A stretch of DNA of 64,000 bases, from positions 22,297,001-22,361,000 of the forward strand of contig NC_037094.1 of NCBI RefSeq assembly GCF_002994745.2. The letters run 5' to 3'. Under the pieces are notes generated by a model. It was not told where the DNA came from. It did not search any database and saw nothing but the letters and a program-made list of their open reading frames with translations. The position numbers and the translations under genes are program-made. This DNA comes from Rosa chinensis. Taxonomy: Eukaryota; Streptophyta; Magnoliopsida; Rosales; Rosaceae. Of this stretch, positions 22,390-33,937 are shown one piece after another (position 1 is the first letter of the stretch; each line of letters opens with the position of its first letter).

Positions 22390-25300
22390 CTTATAATACT
22401 TGGTGGGCTGACGCAGGTGCTACTGTTCATGTTTCTAATTCGATGCAGGGATTCCTTACAATCCAAAGCCTAAATCCAAATGAAAATTTTATCTATATGG
22501 GAATCGGGTGAGAACACCAGTTGAAGCCATTGGAACTTTTCGTTTGATTTTAGATACCGGCCATTATTTAGATTTGTTTCAAAATCTTTATGTTCCACTT
22601 GTTCTCGGAATTTAAAGTTCTGTTTCCAAACTTTATCTTGATGGTTTTACTTTCAATATTGATAATAAAAGTTTGAGTTTGTTTAAGAATAAATCTTTTG
22701 TTGGTTATGGTATTTTAATTGATGGGTTGTATAAAATTAAGCTTGATGGTCTTTTTGCTGAAACACTTTTAACCCTGCATCCTAAGGTTGGAACTAAACG
22801 TAGCTTGATAGATGAATCTTCCTCTTTCTTGTGGCAAAAAAGGCTGGGTCATATATCCAGAGAAAGAATCGAGAGATTGGTAAAGAATGAGGTTCTTCCA
22901 AACCTAGATTTTACTGATTTGGGTGTTTGTGTGGATTGCATAAAGGGAAAGCAAACCAAACACACAAAGAAAGGTGCCACAAGAAGTTCTCAGCTTCTTG
23001 AAATTATTCACACAGACATTTGTGGACCTTTTGATGTTCCATCTTTTAGTGGAGAAAAATATTTTATCACCTTTATAGATGATTTTTTACGTTATGGTTA
23101 TATCTATCTATTGAATGAAAAGTCTCAATTTGTAAATGCCCTTAAGGTATTCATCACTAAAGTTGAGAGACAGTTAGATAGAAAAGTGAAAATTGTAAGA
23201 TAAGATAGAGATGGTGAATTCTATGGAAGGTATGATGAGTCAGGACAACATCCTGGTCCTTTTGCTAAGTTCCTTGAAAAGCTTGGCATTTGTGCTTAAT
23301 ACACTATGCCAGGAATGCTAGAGCAGAATGGTGTTGTTGAAAGGCGTAATCATACTCTTATGGATATGGTTAGAATTATGTTCAGTAATTCAACATTACC
23401 TATATCATTGTGGATGCATGCTTTAAGAACCGCTGTATACTTACTAAATAGAGTTCCTAGTAAGGCAGTTCCAAAGACTCATTTTGAACTGTGGATGGGA
23501 AGGAAACCTAGTTTAAGGCACCTACATGTTTGGGGATGCCCTGCAGAAGTTAAGCTCTATAATCCACAAGAAAAGAAATTAGACTTTAAAACGAAAAGTG
23601 GTTACTTCATTGGTTACCCAGAAAAGTCTAAAGGATATAGGTTTTATTGTCCTGACCATAGTACAAGAATTGTTGAAGCCGGAAATGCTAGATTCATTGA
23701 AAATGGTGAAATTAGTAGGAGTAAAAAGAGGGAAGTGATTATTCAAGAAGTTAGGGTGCAATTTTCTGCACCGATGTCTTCTCAAAGAGGTGTTGTTCCT
23801 CTAGTTGTTGTACAACCGAACGACAATGAACAACAACTGAATAATCAAGAAATGAATGATCATGGAATAAATGATCAAGAAATGAACGATCAGGAAGTAG
23901 TGAATGATCAAGAAATGAATGACCAAAACCCACATAATGAAATCATTGACAATAAACTTGTAGCACAAGAACCACAAGAAATAGGAGTAAGACGGTCTCA
24001 AAGAAATAGAAGACCTGCTATTTCGAATGATTATGCGGTATACTTGCAAGAATCTAAATTTGACACTGGGTCAAGTAAGGATCCGGTTTCTTATTCACAA
24101 GCCATTCAGTGTGAGAATTCTGAGAAATGGATTGATGCTATGAATGATGAACTAAAATCAATGGACCAAAACAAAGTTTGGGAACTCGTTGAGTTGCTTG
24201 AAGGATGTAAAAGAGTTTGGTGTAAATGGGTTTTCAAAACCAAACGCGACTCTAATGGCAACATAGAACGATATAAAGCCAGACTTGTAGCCAAAGGTTT
24301 CACTCAGAAAGAAGGCATTGATTACAAAGAAACCTTCTCTCCTATTTCTAAGAAGGACTCTCTCAGAATTAATATGGCACTTGTAGCTCATTTTGATTTA
24401 GAGTTACATCAAATGGATGTGAAAACGGCTTTTCTAAATGGGAACTTAGAGGAGGAAGTCTATATAAATCAATCTGAAGGCTTCTCATCAGAAGGAAAGG
24501 AACACATGGTCTGTAAATTAAAGAAATCGATATATGGACTTAAACAAGCTTCCCGACAATGGTATCTCAAGTTTAATGATATTGTTGTCTCTTTCGGTTT
24601 TAAGGAAAACATTGTTGATTGATGTATATACCTGAAGGTCAGTGGGAGTAAGTTTATATTTCTGATTTTATATGTTGATGATATTTTGCTTGCTAGTAGT
24701 GATCTTGGTTTGTTACATGAAACCAAGAATTTTCTCTCTAAGAAATTTGAAATGAAAGATATGGGTGAGGCATCCTATATGATTGGAATTGAAATATTTC
24801 GAGATAGATCACATGGACTGTTGGGGTTATCTCAGAAAGCATATATTGAGAGAGTTCTAGAGAGATTTGGAATGGAAAAATGTTCACCAAGCATTGCTCC
24901 AATTCAGAAAGGGGACAAGTTTAGCCTTAAGCAATACCCACAAAATAAATTGGAGCGGAAGGGCATGGAAAGAATTCCTTATGCATCCGTTGTAGGAGGT
25001 TTGGTTTATGCACAAACTTGTACAAGACCAGACATCAGTTTTGCAGTTGGGATGTTAGGAAGATACCAAAGCAATCTAGGAATGGATCATTGGAAAGCTG
25101 CAAAGAAGGTGATGAGGTATCTACAAGGAATAAAGGATTATATGCTCACATATAGGAGATCTGATAACCTTGAGGTAGTTGGTTATTCAGACTCTGATCT
25201 AGGTGGTTGTCTTGATACTGGAAAATCAACTTCTGGTTACTTGTTCCTACTAGCTGGAGGGGCAGTTTCATGGAGAAGTGCAAAGCAAAATTGTATCACT

Positions 25301-25651
25301 ACATCTACCATGCAAGCTGAGTTTGTGGCAGTCTTTGAGGCGACTACTCATGCATTGTGGTTGCGGAATTTTATCTCAGGGCTTAGTGTTATCGACAGTA
25401 TTGCTAGGCTGCTGAGAATTCATTGTGACAACACCGCAGCTGTTTTCTTCTCCAAAAATTATAGGTATTCTCAAGGTGCTAAACGAATTGATCTAGAATA
25501 CCTTGCCATGAAGGAGGATGTTCAGAAACAAAGAGTGTCTATTGTTAACATAGGAACAAAACTCATGATTGCAGACCCACTTACAAAAGGATTAGGACCA
25601 AAGGCATTCATTGAGCATGCTGAAAGAATGGGTCTTTGTCATAACCCATGA
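22390..25651 (+). pseudogene. Element A pol: protease, integrase, reverse transcriptase, RNase H, broken
   Basis: The protease site reads WWADAGATVHVS (about 22401-22436), with DAG where DSG is needed. The block 22673-23203 has the GAG-pre-integrase segment and integrase start (TDICGPFD). The block 23306-24622 has the integrase C-terminus and the reverse-transcriptase N-terminal half. The block 24686-25651 holds the rest with RNase H (SDSDLGGC, ADPLTKGL). The catalytic LYVDD lies at about 24668-24682, in the gap between the last two blocks. Interruptions lie near 22616, 23203, 23300 and 24620. Sequence style is that of Tork-like Copia elements (inference). Confidence 0.88.
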
Positions 25652-26054
25652 CTGTTTCAAAAATTTGGTCTGTAGAATGATTGTTCTATTTCGCTACACT
25701 CTGAGCTATATAATGAATATGTTTCTGATTAATAAATTTCCTATTTTCCATTGAATGTACATGTATGAGTCTGGATGAATGACAACAGGAACGTCTCTAT
25801 ATGTTAGAGATATGATGGTTGGACCATTAAGAGACCTCTGACTTATTGGCTACTGTTTGTAGTTTACTAAGGATATAGTACATGGAAGGGATTATTTCAA
25901 TTTGATGTATGACCGCCATGACTTACTTTAGTAGGGTGCTTGCAATGGTGTGTATGATGATCATATGAAAGAATGCATTCAATCGATTGTATTGCGCGCC
26001 TAATGTTCGTCTATTAAACCACCAATTTTCTATCACATGATCCAAGTGGGAGAA

Positions 26055-26495
26055 TGTAAGAATTTACTCCTTTAATTGCGGATCATATGAAATAATTGGT
26101 GCTTATGGTGTATATTCCATATATGATTTGATAGACTAATTGATGGATCCTAATTGATCAATCAGAGTGAATTTCCTATATCTATTTCCATGATGGATGG
26201 AAATCACTTAAGTCATTGATGGAAATTGGTCCTCTCTCACCCGATATAACCAGTGTACAATTCCATCTTATGTACACACATAAAGTACTCAAAACACGTA
26301 TGAGAGTTTGAGGTGCAAGGGCTGATAGAGAAACTATTTCCTTTGGATTGACGACTTCGCCGAACCGCTGCGTCTTGGTAAACTACATATTGCTCCAATG
26401 GAACAAGGTATGTAGTTTATCTTTTCCGCCTTACGATTAATGTTGTGAGATCATGTAAGTTCTAGATCTTGATTTTATGTATTTAAAATCTTACA
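26055..26495 (+). repeat. 3' LTR of element A
   Basis: 441 bp, TGTAAGAATT to AATCTTACA, same length as the 5' copy. Followed by GATTT, which does not match ACTAT left of the 5' LTR. Confidence 0.93.
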
Positions 26496-27204
26496 GATTT
26501 ACGATATATGCTGCAATTGTAAGCCATTGCATCTTATTAGCTTGTGATTATAAGAGGTTGTTCTTACACAGGTAATGATCAACTACTATTCTGATCTTCT
26601 GCTCCTGGAAGCAGTACTCGTATGTTCACCATGCCCATGCTTCTTGAAGCTACAGCAACACTTTCCCTTAAACACATAACGTATTGCTAGACATCTGAAC
26701 GCCTGTAATCACAAATTCTCTGGTTCGATCAGCGCACTTCTTTCTTTTTATGCATACTTGGCGCTAAAGTCAAGATATTTATTTAGTCATTTGCCTCGAT
26801 CGATCTTATGAACACAATTAATCCTTCTAACATCAGGATTACAGTCTTACACAAAGTCCTAAATGGACTCACTTTCTACATGCAACAGTTCCTTACAGAA
26901 GTTGGATTTCACGCTATACAATTTTCATCAATCCGAAAAATTCACCAGTTTAATGAGAATATATATATCATGCAAATTACCTAGCACCATTACCATCTCC
27001 ATCACTGAGATCCTTAACCAAGCTTGTACTTGTAAGAGCTTACATAGCCTCAATGTATTGGGATTTCGGATATTTATTCATGGAGAAAATACGATATGTA
27101 AGTAGAAATTATTAAATATAGAATCAGTATGACACCTGCTTGCAAGTGTTACGTACCTTCTGTGAGTTCCCCGGAAGAGGAATTATTAGGTTACAACCCT
27201 TAAT

Positions 27205-27242
27205 TAATAATCAAGTAATTATACCTAATTACTTGATTATTA
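27205..27242. repeat. Perfect 17-bp inverted repeat with 4-nt loop
   Basis: TAATAATCAAGTAATTA, loop TACC, then its exact reverse complement. It could form a cruciform or RNA hairpin. No T-run or gene end makes it a terminator; it may be a remnant of a fold-back element. Confidence 0.8.
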
Positions 27243-29151
27243 GCAACCGTAGTAACCGTAACTGAATTTTAAAAAGACCTAAAACATCGGCCTATATTCG
27301 TTCAACCATTAATAGAACTCAAAGTAATGGGGGAAGCATAAAATGACCCTCACATAAGTAGATCGAGTATTGTGTTCGATTTACCAACATTTGCATGTTT
27401 TTGTAAGAATTCTATGTATGTTTTTTGTGCATGTACAATTAAAAAGAATAATAACTCATTCACAATAAAGTATAAATTATCAAATCTTTTGCGGTAATTA
27501 TAACTGTAGTAATAGCTAGCTAGTAAGAAAAATGATTGCATCATTTACCACACACTTTTACGGCGATGAAATGGATCTTACGTTTGCATGATGAATTGTA
27601 TTCGAAGTGGACAAGTGGTAATGCAAATGAAGGAATCAAATATCAACAAAGTTTTTCTAAAGTTTTTCTAAGTTAAACAAATGCAAGTTGAAACCAAAAT
27701 AATAGCTGCAGGCTGCCGCATAACCACAATTATTATGAACAAGCCAAAACGTGCTTCTATTCCAATATTCAAAGGTTATTAACAAATATCTTTCTTCACT
27801 GTTCACACAATGCCCCGACATGATATGAATCTGATGATTCTGATCGATCTACAACCCAAACCAATCTAATGTTGCGTGCATGATAATGTTTTCTTATATA
27901 TATCGATCAATCTCGATCTTGTTCCTTTCTTTAATCACTTGATTAACTTTTAACTCTGACTCACTCATCAACTTGCAATATATATCATATTAATCCAGAT
28001 TCTAACCCAATCTTTTCGATGTTTGTAATGGGTTTCTTATTATATGCCGTAAATGCTGACAATATTTTGTTTTGAAAAATCAATCCAATTTTCTTTTTCA
28101 CAATGCAAATCCTTACACGACTCGATTGCTAGCTCATTAGGGTCTAGTGTCTGTCATTCATGGTGGTTTTTAATTAGAGTAGAGAGTCTGATTAGCTTTC
28201 TAAACTGGGAAAGTCATTGATGACGATCATGTGGCAATGGTCTGAAGGAAGAACTTGGTCTTTGGAGTTTTAATTGTTCAATTTAATTAGGGCATATATG
28301 GTTAGACAAAAGCCTGTAAGGTTGAAGCTGCACATTGATTCAGTCTATTATATGTGTATACCATCCAATCATCAAATTCAAACTCAGAATGTGGAAAATT
28401 AATTATTCAATGTATAAAATTACCAACTTAGTTGAAGTTTGCAGCTATGGATATATGTTTTTCATTAAATATAATTAGTTTCATAAAGTATTTGAAACTC
28501 ATTAGATTTGAATTCAATTCAACGACTAAATCCACAGATCTACTAATACTTTTTATCAACCCAAATTTATAATATAAAAAGTTCAGTTCATAAAGAATAA
28601 GATAATGAGTAAGCACACAGTGCACGTATGATCCGTTAATTATTAAAATATAGTACGTAGAAAGTCAGAGTAAGACATATGCCAACCATAAGCTATGTTC
28701 TCTAGTATATTTTTCCCTTCACAAACGCCATTCTTTACAAAGCTTCTTGAGTTCATGAAAGCAAGTTTACAGAATAACAAAATAGGCACCTTGCTATCGA
28801 AGAAAAAATTTGCTATAAATAATACCCTTCTTAGGCGCACAACTCTTTTATAGAACAATAACACATGCTCTACAGGAACACAGAAGAAAATGTATTTGGA
28901 AGGAATTGAAGAACCTCCATCATAGGATGAGCGATTCAGAGCACTGACGTGTACTTACATCAATAAGATGGACGGCTGGATAACATCAAATGCATTTTTT
29001 GGTTATTAAAAAAATCATTAACTACAAATATCAAGGGCTGAAATCACTTAATAGGTGATGTGTCACTTTGTATTGTCAGTGTATAGAAGAATTTTCTCTC
29101 TAATAGTAAGTAATTAATTAATGAAGGTAGCAATACATCCTCCCTAACAAC

Positions 29152-29460
29152 TCAAATTGTAACGAATGATTTAGTTACGTGCAGCTTAGTCGATATGTCA
29201 GGCCCGAAAAAAATATAGATAGAGCCTGCCAACAACAACCAGAAAACATTGACATTGTCACCGGTTTGGCCATTGCCCCAGTGTAGTACCGAGATCAGGA
29301 GGTCGGCCTCAGCAACCTTCCATTTGGACAATAAATCTAGATCAGCAAAATCCACAAACCATATCTTGGCTCCTTGCGTAGAATATACATAAAACACCAT
29401 ATTAAATCCATGCAAAGGACCTGGCTTTCTCGAGCTGCCACAATCCACAAAACGCAACAT
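29152..29460 (-). other. Unrecognised 102-codon open frame
   Basis: The frame opens at 29460 and reads through a region less AT-rich than its surroundings. The predicted protein is Trp- and Leu-rich in its second half and has no motif I know. No promoter, intron or neighbour supports it. It may be a degraded mobile-element fragment or chance. Confidence 0.15.
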
Positions 29461-30418
29461 CCGAGCAAAAGATCATCTCCTATTCCCAACACATCCAAAA
29501 ACAAACCAAAGCAAACTATCTCCGACTACTCAATCTGCAACAAAGCACAAAACGTCAAACAAACCATGAGAGAACCTTCAACGAAACGCAGCTAAAATTC
29601 TTTGGGCTAAACCGACATAAAACTCTGCCACTATTAGATATTGAGGACCGAAATCCTAAAACTACTTAACCATATGGTCCAATAGTAAGGTCTAAACACT
29701 GTTTAGCCAAAATTCCTTTTCTTCTTTTCCGTTTTTAGACGTTATTATCCTAGACCGTACACAATCTATACTTTTGTTAGCCGACCAACACTAAGCACAG
29801 GTGCAAATCGTGGTTGGCCCTAACGTTAATGATGGCATTAAACAACTACACTCCTATACATTTATGATGCGGCCCCATCACGCTTGCAAGTGGCAATGAG
29901 AACCAACCGTGCAGCCTCCTAATTCCATCACGTGTTTGAAAATCGATTTCTAAACTAATTAATTTTCCTGGTCGCTGTTAGGCTTGTTGTGGATGCAATG
30001 AATCCCTTAACAAATAATTATTCTGGTTTTTGTCCTCTAGTGAATGAAAAGAATATTCACGGGCACACACTGGCACGTGCGGCCGGTTTTCGCCCACTTG
30101 CTATTTTTGGAAAACCCGGGGGAGCGTTACTGTTCTTCTGGTCAGAGTCTCTCCTGCGACCGCTACGATCATTGGTCAAGGATTCAACGTCAGTTGTTGA
30201 CGATTCGACGTTTTTGGTATCGGACGGATAAGATCATTAATGAGAGCTTATCAGCGGACGAGAAAAGTATGACCTTAGGTTAAGGTTTTACTTTTGACCG
30301 AGAAAGGTAAAGAAATTAATTTGTTTCTACCAAAAAGAGAAGGCAGAATAAAACTCACTTCTTCTCTTTGTTTCTTTCTAATAATGAGGCTGACATTCGT
30401 TTGAACACCCGATAGAAA

Positions 30419-31042
30419 AACCACCACAATTACTTTCTTTAGAGAGCTTCTAAGCTGCGGGCTTCTAAAATATGTTTCTCTATTCTTTCAACTGAAGAGT
30501 TCCCACTTGTTTATTTTTTTAAAGGTTTTTTTTATTTTTTAAATTGAAATCATTAGAAGAAAAAAAAGATTGAAAGTATGAAAAGAGAAAATTTGGAGTG
30601 TACAATCATATCAAAGTTTGAAATTTATGGAAATTTCAACATAGATTTAAAATGTCAATTTGAAAAACCCTAAACCCTATATGCTTCTATCGGTCAATAT
30701 TAGTACTTGAAAACTTCTACCACCACAAATACTTTTTTCAGCGGGCTTCTAAGCTGCGAGATTCCAAAGTATGTTTTCTATTCTTTCAGCTTAGGAGTTT
30801 ACACTTGTTTATTTTTTTAAAGGATTTTTTTTTGTAAATTGAAATCATTAGAAGAAGAAGAGTATTGAAAATATGAAAAGAGAAAATTTGGAGTGTACAA
30901 TCCCACATCTATCTATATCAAAGTTTGAAATTTTAGTTTTGGTTAAAATTTTGATATTTTGAATTTATGGAAATTTCAACATAGATTTAAAATGTCAATT
31001 GAAACCCTGAATCCTATCAGTCAATATTAATACCTGAAAACT
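30419..31042. repeat. Two-copy tandem duplication, ~300 bp per unit
   Basis: About 30419-30713 and 30718-31042 share, in order, GCTTCTAAGCTGCG, the block around CACTTGTTTATTTTTTTAAAG, ATTGAAATCATTAGAAGAA, AAATTTGGAGTGTACAATC, GGAAATTTCAACATAGA and a closing GTCAATATTA. Copy 2 has an extra stretch near 30911-30960. No coding content. Confidence 0.85.
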
Positions 31043-32012
31043 AATTTTGAATATATTTTTGCTAGTACTCATTGGTAAGGTCAAATTGCGGAAGTTTCAA
31101 TAATTTATTTTATACACATAATGTTAAAAACAGATATCTACGCAATAAAGAATTTCATGTGAAGACCCACAACCATCATCGGCTAATTACGAGAAGTCCG
31201 ATAATCCTATCCCAATAGTCCAATACCACACACCGATTTTAATCCACAGACAAGATCCAACACCTTACAAAACCAAATAAGCCTCATTATGACTCACAAA
31301 GGATGAGCACAGAGGATCAATGAGCAAGTGGCTCTGGCTCTGCCTCCCAATGAAGGTATACGTACAACTTGACCCAAAAGAAAATATAAAAAGGTCCCCA
31401 ACTAACAACATGAAAGCTATATTAGTGCGTTGCAGCAGATTGGATCGACTCCAACAATTCTTGGATAATCACATCTTTAACAAGAAAAAAAAATTAAAAA
31501 GAAACAAAAGTGACTCACTTTCCTTGAAGGGATGTTAAAGTGTCAAGTGCGTGAGAGAGAGGAGGTGGGGGTCTCCATCCCCATTTCATTTTTCAATTTT
31601 TTGGAGTTAACTGACTTTGGAGCCTTGTCCATGTTGGCAATACTCGTGTCCAGGACCGATGTATCTGTATATTCCAAAAAGAGACATGTCGTTTTCGGCT
31701 CGTTTTTCTTCACCTTCGTTTCTTGCAAGTTACTCACCAGAGAGAGACTTGGGTTTTCATAACTATTCTTTTTCCAACCATTGACTCATTGACAATGACT
31801 TGGGGGTGGCACTTGGCAGCAAGCTTCTGTACACATTTTAACGAGCAATCGATCGAGTCTTAAGGCCATTGGTTTAGGAAATTCTCCCCATGGGAAATGT
31901 GGTTATGAAATAATGTATTATTAAGATCTAAATTCATGAAGAGTTTTTAATGAGAATGACTAAAATTTATTTTATTGTGAGGCTTACTTTTTAATCACAT
32001 TTTTGTAAATCA
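31043..32012. other. Intergenic DNA, no gene seen
   Basis: Short open frames at 31320-31538 and 31532-31762 (plus) overlap each other in different frames and have no recognisable similarity; I do not call them genes. Confidence 0.45.
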
Positions 32013-32148
32013 ATTATTAGATATTTAGATATTCATATATAGATCATTTATGTAATTTTTCAACCAAATTATTTAGATATTTAGATATTTATATATAGAT
32101 CATTTATGTAATTTATGATATTTAGATATTCATATATAGATCATTTAG
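32013..32148. repeat. Three-copy AT-rich tandem repeat (~45-55 bp)
   Basis: Copies at about 32013-32058, 32069-32114 and 32115-32148 share TTTAGATATT and ATATATAGATCATTTA. Confidence 0.8.
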
Positions 32149-32854
32149 ATATCCATTGATTTGATCTAGTTCAATACCTTAATGATTAACAATTTATAAG
32201 AAAATTTTGAGAAGTAATTTACTCATGCATACATAAAGATTTAAAGGTTGATTTGCCGTAATGTAATAAAAAAGTGAGTCTCCCAATAGTTGATTAGAAA
32301 GTCCTCATTTTAGTGGTTCAGAAAAATCTCCCTAACTACATTATGAATTGTGTTAGTTCTGAATAAATATTGGGCCATATATGGAGCCTTGTGAATAAGT
32401 GTGTTGTGCTCGTACTAGCACATACGGCCAAGACCTAGACGTGGCTCACGGTGAAAATGTTTATATGATTGTACATACATACCTTTTGTATTTAATCAAA
32501 ATTTTACATTTTTGTTATTCAGGCTTAAGAACGTCTTGGATATTTAATGTTTGCACTCATACTGTGCTTGACTGATATTTTGCTCGTATTGTATCGTCCC
32601 ATTTCAAATGTGTCATGTTAAGTGGTGAGCGGGTTTCACACATACGTATCTAACATGTTGATAATCTCCTGCTTTAGTCATTAGAGAGAGATCCAGACAT
32701 GAAGTTCCAACATAATGCTTTGGCACAAGTGTGTGGTTTCATTCCTTGTAACTCAATGACTCTTTAAATATTTTAATCTAAACTACCAACCGTCAATACG
32801 GTCTCTAAACTAATTATGCATCAATTTGAAACCTCAAGCTTCACTAACATAATA

Positions 32855-33041
32855 GGATTCAAATTTGCTCACCACTACTCAATATAAAACTGTCATGTGT
32901 TATAAAACATAATTATAGTTAATTATGATGTTTTATTAAACAAATAAATTTTAAGTATTAAATTAATTATACATGACATGACAAGTTTTAATTGGGTGGT
33001 AATATCACCACAAAATAAAAATGGTGAGCAAATTTGAATCC
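32855..33041. mobile_element. 187-bp MITE with 9-bp target duplication (MULE type)
   Basis: A perfect 20-bp terminal inverted repeat (GGATTCAAATTTGCTCACCA, 32855-32874; complement at 33022-33041) is flanked by AACATAATA at 32846-32854 and 33042-33050. A 9-bp target duplication is characteristic of Mutator-like elements. The interior is non-coding, so it depends on an unlinked transposase. Confidence 0.82.
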
Positions 33042-33059
33042 AACATAATACGTGAATCA

Positions 33060-33145
33060 AAGATTAGATTTTGGGACCACTCGCAAAACTATTTGATTGC
33101 ATCATAAGATAAAGATTAGATCTCGGGACCACTCGCAAAACTAAT
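33060..33145. repeat. Short direct repeat, two copies
   Basis: Two ~33-bp copies (about 33060-33092 and 33113-33145) share AAAGATTAGAT and GGGACCACTCGCAAAACTA. Confidence 0.75.
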
Positions 33146-33549
33146 TGACGAAAATGCTAGTTTAGTAGATAAACCAATAACAGGAAATAAAGAGACAATT
33201 AAAGACCATTACTGACAGTATCAACAAGTCAACAACACTATCTCGGGGACACGGTGTACCGTAGAACAGTATTTTTAGAGAATCAAGACTCTAGTCTAAA
33301 ATATCTCAAGACTAGTCGATGAATTTTATTCCATCAAAGAGACAAAATTTGTTGTAAACGCTATTCCAAACGTGCATCATTCACAAAACATTGAGGGGAC
33401 TCCTTTGCAATTTTCTCGTTTATCATTCGGAAAAAATGAAAGGAAGAAAAAGAAACCCAGAGAGATGAAAGGGGGGATTTTCACACTACAATGCCGACAA
33501 ACATGTCCAGATCGACAAACGGCTACAGAGTTTTGCATCTGTAAGAAGC

Positions 33550-33795
33550 TGACGTCACGCCTCCCTCACACGTCAATTAATCACGTGATTAATAACAAAT
33601 TTGTGGCCCCCACCTCACACACAATTTGCACACTCGCGAGAACTTTCACAGAAGCACCAGCCCACGCATCCAAAACCAAAAAGTCTATTATAATAAAAAT
33701 ATAGTCCACATACAAAATTAAACAATTTTGGAAAAATAAAGAAAAGTTAAAAGACTCCCTGTTTTTAAATGCATGAACCTACTCCCCTATATAAA
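33550..33795 (+). promoter_or_regulatory. Putative promoter of the ERF gene
   Basis: The TATA box TATATAAA lies at 33788-33795, about 143 bp before the ATG. Upstream are a perfect TGACGTCA (33550-33557, as-1/CRE-like bZIP site) and a G-box CACGTG (33582-33587) inside the 18-bp palindrome ATTAATCACGTGATTAAT (33576-33593). A CT-rich tract (about 33845-33880) sits in the expected 5' UTR. G-box and TGACG sites are established bZIP targets; a stress or hormone role here is inference. Confidence 0.55.
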
Positions 33796-33937
33796 CCTTT
33801 TCCTCCCCCTTTCCACAAAAGAAATCCAAAACCAAAACAACCAAGTCTTCTTCTTCTTCTCTCTCTTTATCTCTCTCTGAGCTTCAAACACAGTCTTCTA
33901 CAAAGCTCCGATTCGAAAACCCTAAATAGTTGCAAAA

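Larger units (their letters stand above)
4282..26495 (+). mobile_element. LTR retrotransposon A (Ty1/Copia), outermost of three nested elements
   Basis: It is bounded by two 441-bp LTRs (4282-4722 and 26055-26495). The domain order protease, integrase, reverse transcriptase, RNase H defines Copia. The polypurine tract AAGTGGGAGAA (26044-26054) directly precedes the 3' LTR. Without element B (5142-21133) and one copy of its target duplication it would be about 6.2 kb. Its frames carry several stops and shifts, so it is inactive. No matching 5-bp duplication flanks it: ACTAT is on the left and GATTT on the right. About 12 LTR mismatches in 441 bp, counted by eye, make it clearly older than element C. 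Confidence 0.93.
26496..30418. other. Long intergenic stretch, no recognisable gene
   Basis: AT-rich on both strands. I see a hairpin at 27205-27242 and one unrecognised open frame at 29152-29460, listed separately. No domain, RNA gene or complete mobile element is apparent otherwise. Confidence 0.5.

Noticed and set aside
27205..27242. Hairpin as a microRNA precursor or terminator
   Set aside because: The arms are only 17 bp and AT-rich with a 4-nt loop, too short for a plant miRNA precursor; no transcript end is evident.
33372..33704. 110-codon frame upstream of the ERF gene
   Set aside because: It covers the promoter elements (TGACGTCA, G-box), has no recognisable domain and ends in A/T-rich sequence.
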